Shown: one piece after another, positions 1-9,178 of the stretch
Position numbering within the stretch: position 1 is the first letter of the stretch
Layout: the number at the start of each line of letters is the position of its first letter
Assembly (NCBI RefSeq): GCF_010668395.1
Contig: NZ_WUEY01000001.1
Span: 682,001-746,000 of the forward strand
Direction: 5' to 3'
Source of the DNA: Martinezella lusitana
GTDB lineage: Bacteria > Pseudomonadota > Alphaproteobacteria > Rhizobiales > Rhizobiaceae
DNA length: 64,000 nt
The notes under the pieces: generated by a model
What the model was told of the DNA's origin: nothing
The model's database searches: none
The model's input: only the letters and a program-made list of their open reading frames with translations
Translations under genes and position numbers: made by a program

Positions 1-798
1 ATTTCTGTCATTCACGGCTTCATGGCCGGCGACGTGCCGGAAATGGGGACGAAACTGCTCGTCGTCACCAACAACAAGCCCGACAAGGGTTCCGCCATCG
101 GCCGGGAGCTCGGTCTCGAACTTTTCTCGAAACGCGGCACCTTCATCATGCCGCAGATCGACGAGAAGCAGGCGGTGAGCGAGGCGATGGCCGCAACCTC
201 CGGCCCGGTCGTCATTGCCGACCTATGGGACAATCCCGGCGGCGGCACGGCGGGGGATGCGACGGTCGTCCTGCAGGAATTGCTCGATCGCGGCGCCACC
301 GACACGGCGATCGGCACGATCTGGGATCCCATGGCCGTGCAGATCTGCATGGCGGCCGGCGAAGGTGCGGAAATCCCGCTGCGCTTCGGTGCGAAATCCG
401 CGCCGGGCACGGGCAATCCCATCGACGGTCATGTCAAGATCGTCCGTCTCGTCACCAACGCCGAGATGCGCTTCGGCGAGAGCTTTGCGCCGTTCGGCGA
501 TGCCGCGCATATCCAGCTCGACGGTATCGACATCATCCTGAATTCGACGCGCGCCCAGAGCTTCGATCCGAGCCTGTTCTCCGTCATGGGCATCGAGCCG
601 GCGACCAAGAAGATCCTGGTGATCAAATCGACCAATCACTTCTACGCGTCCTTCTCCAAGATCGCGGCGCAGATCCTTTACTGCTCCGCGGGAACGCCTT
701 ATCCCAACAATCCGGCGCGCACGCCCTATCGCCGTGCGCGGAAGGATATCTGGCCGATGGTGGCGGATCCCTTTGCAGAAGAACGGAAAGACGCCTGA
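1..798 (+). CDS. M81 family metallopeptidase (MlrC-like), C-terminal part
   Basis: The reading frame is open from the first base and ends at TGA 796-798, so this is the 3' part of a longer gene. The visible 265 residues match the C-terminal half of MlrC/M81 (DUF1485) proteins. Seen motifs are a VVIADLWDNPGGGTAGD segment, typical of the family, and a C-terminal stretch with SAGTPYPNNPARTPYRR. M81 enzymes are zinc hydrolases first described for linearised microcystin, but most rhizobial members have unknown amide or peptide substrates. The next gene starts one base after the stop, so the two are translationally linked and probably act on one compound. The N-terminal domain and metal ligands lie outside the window. 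Confidence 0.8.
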   Translation: MSVIHGFMAGDVPEMGTKLLVVTNNKPDKGSAIGRELGLELFSKRGTFIMPQIDEKQAVSEAMAATSGPVVIADLWDNPGGGTAGDATVVLQELLDRGATDTAIGTIWDPMAVQICMAAGEGAEIPLRFGAKSAPGTGNPIDGHVKIVRLVTNAEMRFGESFAPFGDAAHIQLDGIDIILNSTRAQSFDPSLFSVMGIEPATKKILVIKSTNHFYASFSKIAAQILYCSAGTPYPNNPARTPYRRARKDIWPMVADPFAEERKDA

Positions 799-799
799 G

Positions 800-1903
800 A
801 TGGCACATGACATCGCCTCGGAAATCAGCCCCAAGCCTGGCGACCGGATCGAAGGACTATCGACCCCGCGCCCGATCATCGACGAGGACCGACTGGCCGG
901 AAACATTGCACGCGTGCAGTCCTACATGGATCAGCACGGCCTGAACTTCCGCCCGCACATCAAGACGCACAAGATTCCCGCGCTCGCACGCGCTCAGGTC
1001 GCCGCCGGCGCCAAGGGCATCAACTGCCAGAAAATCACCGAAGCGGAAGCCTTCGCCGACGCGGGCTTCGAGGATATCCTGATTACCTTCAATATTCTCG
1101 GCCCGGAGAAGCTCGTTCGCCTCTCGGCGCTCAACAATCGCATTTCCGGCCTTAAGGTCGTGGCCGACAGCGCCGTCACCGTCGACGGGCTCTCCAGCTA
1201 CTTTGCGGCGCGCAAGCCGCTGACGGTGCTGGTGGAATGCGATACCGGCGGCGCGCGCTGCGGCGTGCAATCGCCCGCGGAAGCCGCAAGGCTCGGCACA
1301 TACATCGCCAGCAAGCCGGGGCTCGCCTTTGCCGGCCTCATGACCTACCCAAAGCCGGACAATGCCGCCGCGACGCAGGAATTCCTGTCGGAAGCGGTAA
1401 AGCTTCTGAAGGCGGATGGCGTGGCGTGCCCGATCGTCAGCAATGGCGGCACGCCCAGCCTCTTCGACGCGCATCTTGTGACCGCCGCGACGGAACATCG
1501 CGCCGGAACCTACATCTACAACGACCGCTCGATGGTGCGCGCGGGCCACTGCCGGGAAGAGGATTGCGCGATGCATATCCTCGCCACCGTCGTCTCGAGG
1601 CCAACCGAGGACCGCGCCGTCATCGATGCCGGCTCGAAGGCTCTGACCTCGGATCTTCTCGGCTTTGCCGACTATGGTCAGGTGGTCGGCTATCCCGACG
1701 CCGTCATCAAGGGGCTTTCGGAAGAGCATGGCGTCATCGACCTGTCGAAGTGCGCCGGCCCTCGCCCACGGATCGGCGACAAGATCCGCATCATCCCCAA
1801 CCACACCTGCGTCGTTTCCAACCTCTTCGACCAGATGGTCTTTCATCGCGACGGCGTGGTGACGCGCGTCGAAGACGTGGCGGCTCGCGGCCTGGTCTGG
1901 TAG
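800..1903 (+). CDS. DSD1 / D-threonine aldolase-like PLP enzyme
   Basis: The 367-residue protein has a fold-type III (alanine-racemase N-terminal) PLP domain. The PLP lysine is expected in RPHIKTHK at about residue 55. The C-terminal D-serine dehydratase-like domain carries the PNHTC zinc motif. Family members cleave D-threonine-type beta-hydroxy amino acids or dehydrate D-serine. The ATG at 800 is preferred because it directly follows the upstream stop. An upstream in-frame start would overlap the preceding gene. Pairing with an M81 hydrolase suggests that an amide or peptide is opened and a D-amino acid or hydroxy amino acid is then broken down. The exact substrate is not visible. Confidence 0.82.
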   Translation: MAHDIASEISPKPGDRIEGLSTPRPIIDEDRLAGNIARVQSYMDQHGLNFRPHIKTHKIPALARAQVAAGAKGINCQKITEAEAFADAGFEDILITFNILGPEKLVRLSALNNRISGLKVVADSAVTVDGLSSYFAARKPLTVLVECDTGGARCGVQSPAEAARLGTYIASKPGLAFAGLMTYPKPDNAAATQEFLSEAVKLLKADGVACPIVSNGGTPSLFDAHLVTAATEHRAGTYIYNDRSMVRAGHCREEDCAMHILATVVSRPTEDRAVIDAGSKALTSDLLGFADYGQVVGYPDAVIKGLSEEHGVIDLSKCAGPRPRIGDKIRIIPNHTCVVSNLFDQMVFHRDGVVTRVEDVAARGLVW

Positions 1904-1914
1904 CTGCTTCGGGC

Positions 1915-2068
1915 GATCCGCCCTCGTGGTTCGAGACGGCCCTTCGGGCCTCCTCGCCATGGGGCTGATCCTCTATGCCGTAGCCCAAAAGTGGTAAGCC
2001 GTATCGAGGACCAGGTTCGCTCCACCCTCACCCTGAACGTGTCGAAGGGCGAGGATGGTCCGGCAACC
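1915..2068. repeat. RIME-like intergenic mosaic repeat
   Basis: Between two convergent genes lies a palindromic segment beginning CCCTCGTGGTTCGAGACG, followed by CCCTTCGGGCCTCCTC and then CCTCACCCTGAACGTGTCGAAGGGCGAGG-like sequence. The same building blocks recur near 21150. This layout matches the intergenic mosaic elements common in Rhizobiaceae, which form hairpins at the 3' ends of transcripts. The family assignment is from memory; the repetition within this window is seen directly. Confidence 0.6.
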
Positions 2069-2076
2069 GCCTCCCG

Positions 2077-3210
<1,134 letters not shown>

Positions 3211-3256
3211 ACTCTGTCTCCGCGCGGCGCCGCCGGTTGGCGGGCAGGGCTCCAAA

Positions 3257-3279
3257 GGCCGCGCGCATTGCGCGCGGCC
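3257..3279 (-). other. GC-rich intercistronic hairpin
   Basis: GGCCGCGCGCA and its exact complement TGCGCGCGGCC lie back to back between the binding-protein and ATPase genes. On the minus strand the hairpin is followed by TTTGGAG, so it is not a strong terminator. In SBP operons such hairpins commonly protect the upstream mRNA or lower downstream expression; that role here is inference. Confidence 0.55.
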
Positions 3280-3294
3280 CGGTGATTTGCAGGC

Positions 3295-4524
3295 TTACTT
3301 GTACTGCTCGAGGTCGGCAGCAGCCTTCTTCAGCGCGTCGGCCGGCTGGGCCTGGCCGGTCACGACCGACTGGACCATCTCGATCATGACGTTCTGGAAG
3401 CCCTTGTAGTCCTTGAACAGCGGCTCGGGACCACCATAGGCGATGCCATCGATGAACGGCTTCCAGGAAGCGTCCTTCTTGACGAACTCGTCAACCAGCG
3501 CCGACGGGCGCAGCGGCGTGAGGCCGGCGCCGCCCTGCAGTTCGTATTCCGCCTGCGGGCCGGGAGACGTGATGAACTTGGCGAAGTCGATCGCCTTGTC
3601 CTCGACGCCGCTGCCCTTGAAGACAGCAAGGCTGTCGGTGATGAGCAGCGTGCCCTGGCCCTTGGCCGAAGGACCGAGCGGCAGCGGCGCCACGCCCCAG
3701 TTGATCTTCGTTTCCTTCAAGCGAGCGGCGGCGCCGGAGCCGGCCTGGATCATGCCGACCTTGCCATCGAGGAAGATGGCGCGCATTTCGTTCTGCTCGT
3801 AGGCCGTCGGTCCTTCGACCGAGTAAGGCGTGATGTCCTTGTAGGCCTGGAGAGCTGCCAGAACTTCGGGGCTGTCGAGGACGATCTTGTCGCCGTCGAT
3901 GACCTTGCCATTGTTGGTGTAAACCCAATGCAGGAACTGGTGCATGGTGTTGTCGAAGGTCTTGGCCGAGAGGCCGTAGCCGGGGATGCCGGTCTTTTCC
4001 TTGATCGTCTTGGCGTCGGCGATTTCCTCGGCCCAGGTGGTCGGCGGCTTCTCGGGATCGAGGCCGGCCTGCTTGAAGAGATCCTTGTTCCAGTACAGCG
4101 CCTTGGTCGAGAAGGCGATCGGCGTGCCCCACTGCTGACCATCGATAGTAACAGTATCGACGATGCCGGGATAATAGGCCTTCTTTTCGTCATCCGTCAT
4201 CGGGATCTGAACGATCAGATCGTTGTCAGCGAACTGCTTGAGCGTACGCGAACCGACATAGGCCATGGCGACTGGCGTCCCGGCAGCGGCAAGCGTCGTT
4301 GCCTTATCCTGGCACAATTCCCAGCCGACGAGTTCTGGCTTGACTGCCCAGCCCGGATTCTTGTCTTCCCACTGCTTGATATACTTCACATGGATCGGAT
4401 CGATGGTGTCGCCGCAATAGATCCAGCTGATTTCCTTGTCGGCGGCCTGGGCGTTCACGACGCCAAGCGCGGTGGAGCCGAGCAAAGCAAGGGCAAGCAG
4501 CCCCGTCTTGAAATGGAATGTCAC
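3295..4524 (-). CDS. Carbohydrate ABC transporter substrate-binding protein
   Basis: This 409-residue periplasmic protein has an N-terminal signal peptide (basic start, hydrophobic LLALALLGSTALGVV, likely cleavage after AQA). The remainder has the length and layout of family 1 (MalE/UgpB-like) sugar-binding proteins, including a YWNKDLFKQAGLDPEKPPTTW segment with the usual lobe-1 helix. It precedes the ATPase gene and follows the two permease genes on the same strand. The sugar cannot be read from the sequence. The presence of a Gfo/Idh/MocA dehydrogenase in the operon points to a polyol, cyclitol or modified sugar. Confidence 0.88.
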   Translation of the reverse strand: MTFHFKTGLLALALLGSTALGVVNAQAADKEISWIYCGDTIDPIHVKYIKQWEDKNPGWAVKPELVGWELCQDKATTLAAAGTPVAMAYVGSRTLKQFADNDLIVQIPMTDDEKKAYYPGIVDTVTIDGQQWGTPIAFSTKALYWNKDLFKQAGLDPEKPPTTWAEEIADAKTIKEKTGIPGYGLSAKTFDNTMHQFLHWVYTNNGKVIDGDKIVLDSPEVLAALQAYKDITPYSVEGPTAYEQNEMRAIFLDGKVGMIQAGSGAAARLKETKINWGVAPLPLGPSAKGQGTLLITDSLAVFKGSGVEDKAIDFAKFITSPGPQAEYELQGGAGLTPLRPSALVDEFVKKDASWKPFIDGIAYGGPEPLFKDYKGFQNVMIEMVQSVVTGQAQPADALKKAAADLEQYK

Positions 4525-4560
4525 GTTTAAGCTCCCGTTCTCTCTGGTGGTTGATTGGTT

Positions 4561-5418
4561 TTATTGCTTCACCGCGCCGGCGGTCAGACCGCTGACGAGA
4601 TACCGTTGCAGGAAGAAGATCAGGATCAGCGCCGGCGTGATACCGACGAAACTTGCGGCCATGAGCTCATTCCAGACGACCTCCTGCCGGCCGAAATAGG
4701 CAAACAGGCCTACCGGCAGTGGCATGTATTCAGTCTTCGAGTTGAAGGTAAGAGCATAGATGAACTGCTGCGCATATGCCTCGATGAACGAAGAAATCGC
4801 GACGACGACGATACCAGGCATGGCAATCGGTAGGATAACGCGACGCAGGGTATAGAGCTGGCTTGCGCCATCGACATAAGCGGCTTCGTCGAGCTCCCGC
4901 GGGATACGCCTGATATAGGTGTGCAGCAGCCAGATCCCCGTGGGGATGATGAAGGCGACACCCGGCACGATCATGGCGAAATAGGTGTTCAGCACGCCGA
5001 AGGACCGCATGAGTCGGAACAGCGGGATGAGCAGCACAGCGCCCGAAAACATCTTCACCGCCAGAAAACCACCCAGCAACAAGCCCGAACCCTTGAACTC
5101 AAAGCGGGCGAAGGCGTAGGCCGCCGGCACCACGAGAATGAGCACGATGATGGTGATCGAACCGGAAACTAGGAACGAGTTGAAAATGTACCAGCCGAAG
5201 CCCGGCACGCTGGTCCACATCGTCCGGTAGGCTGCAAAGGAGCCATTTTCGGGAATGAACCGGTAGGGCGAAGAGAAAAGCTGGCTGAGCGGCTTCAGCG
5301 AGACCAGGAACCCTTCGACGAAGGGCGCCAGCACGAAGGTGAGGAACAGCAGGATCCCGGCATAGATGCCGATGAGCTCGTACCACTTGTAGCGATGGAT
5401 CATCGAAGGCTGGCTCAT
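4561..5418 (-). CDS. Carbohydrate ABC transporter permease (MalG type)
   Basis: This is a 285-residue inner-membrane protein with about six hydrophobic segments. The cytoplasmic EAA loop near residue 190 reads DEAAYVDGASQLYTLRRVILP and docks the ATPase. MalG-family permeases typically have this length. Its ATG overlaps the stop of the upstream permease by four bases (ATGA), indicating translational coupling and a fixed 1:1 partner. It forms the channel together with the MalF-type protein encoded at 5415-6302. Confidence 0.9.
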   Translation of the reverse strand: MSQPSMIHRYKWYELIGIYAGILLFLTFVLAPFVEGFLVSLKPLSQLFSSPYRFIPENGSFAAYRTMWTSVPGFGWYIFNSFLVSGSITIIVLILVVPAAYAFARFEFKGSGLLLGGFLAVKMFSGAVLLIPLFRLMRSFGVLNTYFAMIVPGVAFIIPTGIWLLHTYIRRIPRELDEAAYVDGASQLYTLRRVILPIAMPGIVVVAISSFIEAYAQQFIYALTFNSKTEYMPLPVGLFAYFGRQEVVWNELMAASFVGITPALILIFFLQRYLVSGLTAGAVKQ

Positions 5419-6302
5419 CGCTGCTTGGCTCCCGTGGAAAAGCGGCTGGTCAGGCGGAAATAGGCTAGGCAGAAGAGCGACAGGAAGATGCAGATCAACA
5501 CCGCGCGGGCCGCGCCTTCACCATATTTGTAGGATCCGATCGCGGTGCGATAGGTGTCGATAATCATCGTCGTCGTCTCGCCGTTCGGGCCGCCGCGAGT
5601 CAAAATCCAGATGATGTCGAAGGAATTGAACGTCGAAATCAACGAGAGCATCGACATGGTGACCAGGGAAGGCACGAGCAGCGGCAGCGTGATGCGGCGG
5701 AAGCGATAGAAGCGGCCGGCGCCATCCGTCCAGGCGGCCTCATACAGATCGTGCGGGACCGCCTGCATGGCCGCCAGCATGTAAAGGGTGACCATCGGCA
5801 CGCCGATCCAGACGTCGGTAACGATCGTTGCCCAGAAAGCCGAGCTGCCATAGGCCAGGAATGCGACGGGACTGCCGACGATGCCAAAACGCTGCAGCAG
5901 GCCCGATATCATGCCGAACTGGCCGTTATACATCCAGCCCCACATGAAGATGCCGATCGCCATGGGCACGATCCAGGGCGGCATGGTCAGCACCCTGAAA
6001 AGCGACCGGCCCGGCACCGCGGAATTCAGCAGCGCCGCGCCCAAGGTGCCGATAACCATCTTGAACGACACGGAAAAGAAGGTCCAGATGAAGGTTCGGA
6101 CGATGACGCCGGCGAAGGTGTCGTTGAAGATCTTGGCGTAGTTCTCCAGACCGACCCAATTCGTCACCTTCTTCAACGACGCGTCGGTGAAGGACAGGAT
6201 TATCGTGTCCACCAGCGGATAGGCGACGATGACGGTGACGTAAAGAAGAGCCGGAAAAAGCAGGACCCAGGCGAAGATGACCGTGCTGCGTTGAACACCC
6301 AT
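5415..6302 (-). CDS. Carbohydrate ABC transporter permease (MalF/UgpA type)
   Basis: This 295-residue integral membrane protein has about six transmembrane segments and an EAA loop, YEAAWTDGAGRFYRFRRITLP, near residue 200. It is the shorter, UgpA-like form without the extra periplasmic loop of enterobacterial MalF. It lies 13 bases downstream of the Gfo/Idh/MocA gene and overlaps the next permease by four bases. It imports the unknown carbohydrate delivered by the binding protein at 3295-4524. Confidence 0.9.
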   Translation of the reverse strand: MGVQRSTVIFAWVLLFPALLYVTVIVAYPLVDTIILSFTDASLKKVTNWVGLENYAKIFNDTFAGVIVRTFIWTFFSVSFKMVIGTLGAALLNSAVPGRSLFRVLTMPPWIVPMAIGIFMWGWMYNGQFGMISGLLQRFGIVGSPVAFLAYGSSAFWATIVTDVWIGVPMVTLYMLAAMQAVPHDLYEAAWTDGAGRFYRFRRITLPLLVPSLVTMSMLSLISTFNSFDIIWILTRGGPNGETTTMIIDTYRTAIGSYKYGEGAARAVLICIFLSLFCLAYFRLTSRFSTGAKQR

Positions 6303-6315
6303 CCTGCGCCCCTCC

Positions 6316-7476
6316 CTAGGCGGCTCTTGAATGAAGCGCCTCGTCGAACTCGTCCCATATCGGTCGGAGATCGACGACGGTCTTCTTCATGCGCGCCTCG
6401 TCCATCGACAAGGCGAGAATTCCCGCTTCCAGCGCATTCTGGGTCGAAACCGGCAGGTGCAGGCCCGTTTTGACATGCGCGATAATGTCGGCGGCCATCT
6501 GCTCATCGGCGCCGTAGTGCTGCGACAACGTCGTGCGCGTCGCATAGGTTTTCTCGATCACCTTCTTGCCGGTGAGCATCTCATGCACGTTGAAATAACC
6601 GCGAATGAAATCGCCTTCGGCCATGCCGCGCGAGCCCATGATGGCGAAACGGCGGAACTGGTCCGGCACGTTCAGGTTGGTGTGGAAGTTCATGCCGACG
6701 CCATTGGCATATTCGACGATCGCGACCTGATAGTCGATGATGTCGCCATCGCTGTCGAACACCTTGTCCGATCCCATCCAGCCGCTCGGCTTGCGATGGA
6801 AAAGTTCGAGATCGTTGATCCCCTCCCGTGCCGGGTCGTTTTCCGGGATGAAGCTCTTGCGTCCGCCGAAGCTTGCGACCCTTTCCGGACGAGCGCCGAC
6901 CACGCCATTATAAAGATCGAGGTCGTGGCAGCATTTCTCCAGCATGAAGCTGCCGGAATAATGTTCGTAGCGGCGCCAATCACGCATGAAGAACGCGCCG
7001 TGATAGGGCTCGATATGCTCGGATGCCTCGATGGAAACGACCTTGCCGAGCTTTCCTTCGGCCTGCGCGACCAAAAGATCGCGATACATGGGCGAATAGC
7101 GCAGGACGAGCCCGACATTCAGTCGCTCATGGCCGAATTTCGCCATCAGCTTTGCGAGTTCGATGCTGTCCTTGATCGTCGTGACGATCGGCTTTTCACA
7201 GAAGATCTTGAGGCCGGCCTCAAGGCCGATGCGGATATGATCGAGATGCATGTGGTTCGGCGAACCAATCATCAGGAGGTCGATCTTTTCGTTGGCAATC
7301 AGCTCTTGAGGCGTCGCATAGGCTTTTCCGGCAGAAATGCCCTGCTCGATCAAACCAGGCAGGCCCGCAGGTTCCGGATCGACATATCCGGCAATCTCGA
7401 AGCTCTCGTCGATCGCCTTGAAGACATAGCCCAGATATCCCAGGCGGAATCCCAGCCCAATGATTCCAACTCGCAT
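6316..7476 (-). CDS. Gfo/Idh/MocA family NAD(P)-dependent oxidoreductase
   Basis: The 386-residue protein starts with a Rossmann fold (MRVGIIGLGFRLGYLG) and carries the family motif CEKPIVTT near residue 95, whose lysine takes part in catalysis. The C-terminal domain is the usual Gfo/Idh/MocA alpha/beta sheet. These enzymes oxidise or reduce sugars, inositols or sugar acids. It is the first gene of the minus-strand importer operon and probably carries out the first catabolic step on the imported compound. The promoter region upstream contains two copies of an AT-rich operator-like element. Confidence 0.88.
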   Translation of the reverse strand: MRVGIIGLGFRLGYLGYVFKAIDESFEIAGYVDPEPAGLPGLIEQGISAGKAYATPQELIANEKIDLLMIGSPNHMHLDHIRIGLEAGLKIFCEKPIVTTIKDSIELAKLMAKFGHERLNVGLVLRYSPMYRDLLVAQAEGKLGKVVSIEASEHIEPYHGAFFMRDWRRYEHYSGSFMLEKCCHDLDLYNGVVGARPERVASFGGRKSFIPENDPAREGINDLELFHRKPSGWMGSDKVFDSDGDIIDYQVAIVEYANGVGMNFHTNLNVPDQFRRFAIMGSRGMAEGDFIRGYFNVHEMLTGKKVIEKTYATRTTLSQHYGADEQMAADIIAHVKTGLHLPVSTQNALEAGILALSMDEARMKKTVVDLRPIWDEFDEALHSRAA

Positions 7477-7497
7477 GCTTTTGAGTTCCCATTACGT

Positions 7498-7582
7498 AAT
7501 TTATTTTCGTAATCTTGGGGCAAATTTTCGCATTCGTCAACGACGTTCGCGCATTTTACCAAAAACATGAAATTTATTTTCA
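7498..7582. promoter_or_regulatory. Paired operator-like elements upstream of the sugar operon
   Basis: AATTTATTTTC occurs twice, at 7498-7508 and 7571-7581, 73 bases apart (about seven helical turns). The distal copy is embedded in TGAAATTTATTTTCA (7568-7582), which has perfect 5-base arms and resembles MurR/RpiR-type operators. The proximal copy lies in TTACGTAATTTATTTTCGTAA. Both sit within 110 bases of the start of the dehydrogenase gene. The regulator type is inference; no regulator gene is visible nearby. Confidence 0.45.
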
Positions 7583-7670
7583 GACCATCATCAAAACTTT
7601 CACGACGTCAGCCTGACGCCGCGCAAGTTTTGATTGCGCTGCCGTTTATTTCGGCAGGCTGCCCGCGGCA

Positions 7671-8003
7671 TCATCTGCCCGGGCCGTTATATTGCCAATA
7701 TTTATAGTTCGGCTTGCGGGTGCTGCTGGAAATGACGCCATCCTGCTCGCAAACGTAACCGAGGCGCGGCAGGCTCCTGTAGAACAGTCCCTCGCGGAAA
7801 TAGTCCGCATAAAGGGTCGTCGTCCGGCACTCAAACTTCTCGTCTGCCGCCATTTTCGGCGCCGTCACGCCCGGCAGGTTCTTGTAAGGATAGACGGGAG
7901 CGACATATGGCTTGGGGAGAAGCGGATTGTCGGCGAACGCCGCTGCAGGCGCGAGGCTCGCGAGGAGAACAGCTGCAATAGCGATTTTCGATTTGATCCA
8001 CAT
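7671..8003 (-). CDS. Small secreted protein of unknown function
   Basis: The ATG at 8003 gives a 110-residue protein with a clear signal peptide (MWIKSK followed by a hydrophobic stretch, cleavage expected after AFA). The mature part is about 87 residues, with two cysteines about 40 residues apart (FECRTTT and GYVCEQ) that could form one disulfide. It is rich in tyrosine and proline. No family was recognised. The longer frame to 8093 has a non-signal N-terminus and is not favoured. It stands alone between the sugar operon and the polysaccharide genes. Confidence 0.55.
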   Translation of the reverse strand: MWIKSKIAIAAVLLASLAPAAAFADNPLLPKPYVAPVYPYKNLPGVTAPKMAADEKFECRTTTLYADYFREGLFYRSLPRLGYVCEQDGVISSSTRKPNYKYWQYNGPGR

Positions 8004-8256
8004 GGCCTGCGACGATCCCTTACCTGCGAAGGCGACACCATGGTGCCGCATACCATAAATATAATAACGCAGCCGATGCGCGCCAACGCCCAATCACCAA
8101 AAACGCGCCTAAATGGCTGCCTGCGCGAGGCTGCCGGCTCGATCACGTTGCGTTACACCAATGGAAATGCTTTTATCTGCAAATACAACATAAACGTGCA
8201 GTACCCATTTGCGACAAGTCACGAATATGTTATATACTATAGAAATATCATATTAG

Positions 8257-9132
8257 TTGGTGTCCACGCGATTTCTGTTTGCAGGAGTAACGGTCATTCT
8301 CGAACAGATTAATCGCATTCCGAGTCCCGGCGGCTCTGAGATCGCTGGCGATGCCGCCCAGAAAATCCGTATCTATGTCATCAATCTCGATCGTTCGCGT
8401 GATCGCTGGAAGCGCCTTTGCAACCAGGCCGTGGAATACGATCTGCACATTACACGCGTTCCCGCCATCGATGGGCGCGTGATCGCAGACGAGGATCGCG
8501 TCGACTTCCATCCGCATTCGTTCATCTATCACAACGGCCGCAAGCTTTTGCCGGGCGAATACGGATGCTATCGCAGCCACCTGCTCGCGCTCGAGCAATT
8601 TGTCGCCAGCGGCGACAAGATGGCGATCATCATGGAAGACGACATCGAGCTCAACGAAAGGCTGATCCCCCGCGCGATCGCCGCAATGGAAAGCGTTCAG
8701 GGCACTCGCCTGGTCAAGCTCGTCAACCATCGTCTCGTCGGCTTCAAGCAGATCTGTCGGACCACCGAAAACGATATCATCGGTCGCTGTATGCACGGCC
8801 CGCAGGGGTCGGCAGCCTGTTATATCGTCAACCGCAAGGCGGCCCAAAAGCTGCTGACGACGCTGAAACCGATGATCCTTCCCTATGACGTCGCTCTGGA
8901 GCGGGGGTGGTCGACGGGCGTCGAGACGTTCACGACACTCGAAGGTCTGGTCGATTTCAGCCCACACCGCGCCGACACCACCATCGGCAAACGCGTCCAC
9001 TACCGGGCCGTCAAGCGGCATTCGCTGTTGCGGCTGACGGCGCACTGGTTCCGCACATGCGATCAGCTGCGGCGCTGGCACTATGCCATCAAGGCCAAGC
9101 AAGGAATGGCGGCAAAGGCCGTCGAGCGCTAA
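8257..9132 (+). CDS. Glycosyltransferase family 25 (LPS-type)
   Basis: The protein has the GT25 hallmarks in order: YVINLDRSRDRW near residue 40, GEYGCYRSHL near residue 105 and the acidic IIMEDDIEL motif near residue 125, which is expected to bind the metal and nucleotide sugar. GT25 enzymes add galactose or similar residues to lipopolysaccharide. The start is uncertain. No ATG precedes the domain; TTG 8257 and GTG 8260 are available, while the best Shine-Dalgarno (AGGAG near 8282) precedes only an ATT codon. The upstream 100 bases are strongly AT-rich and probably hold the promoter. Confidence 0.82.
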   Translation: MVSTRFLFAGVTVILEQINRIPSPGGSEIAGDAAQKIRIYVINLDRSRDRWKRLCNQAVEYDLHITRVPAIDGRVIADEDRVDFHPHSFIYHNGRKLLPGEYGCYRSHLLALEQFVASGDKMAIIMEDDIELNERLIPRAIAAMESVQGTRLVKLVNHRLVGFKQICRTTENDIIGRCMHGPQGSAACYIVNRKAAQKLLTTLKPMILPYDVALERGWSTGVETFTTLEGLVDFSPHRADTTIGKRVHYRAVKRHSLLRLTAHWFRTCDQLRRWHYAIKAKQGMAAKAVER

Positions 9133-9142
9133 GTCCGGCAGG

Positions 9143-9169
9143 CCGGAAAACGGCGGACCGATTTTCCGG
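9143..9169. terminator. Bidirectional terminator candidate
   Basis: CCGGAAAA and TTTTCCGG form a perfect 8-base inverted repeat around an 11-base loop, between convergent genes ending at 9132 and 9179. The T-run lies inside the stem on both strands, so strength is uncertain. Confidence 0.4.
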
Positions 9170-9178
9170 GGCTACATC

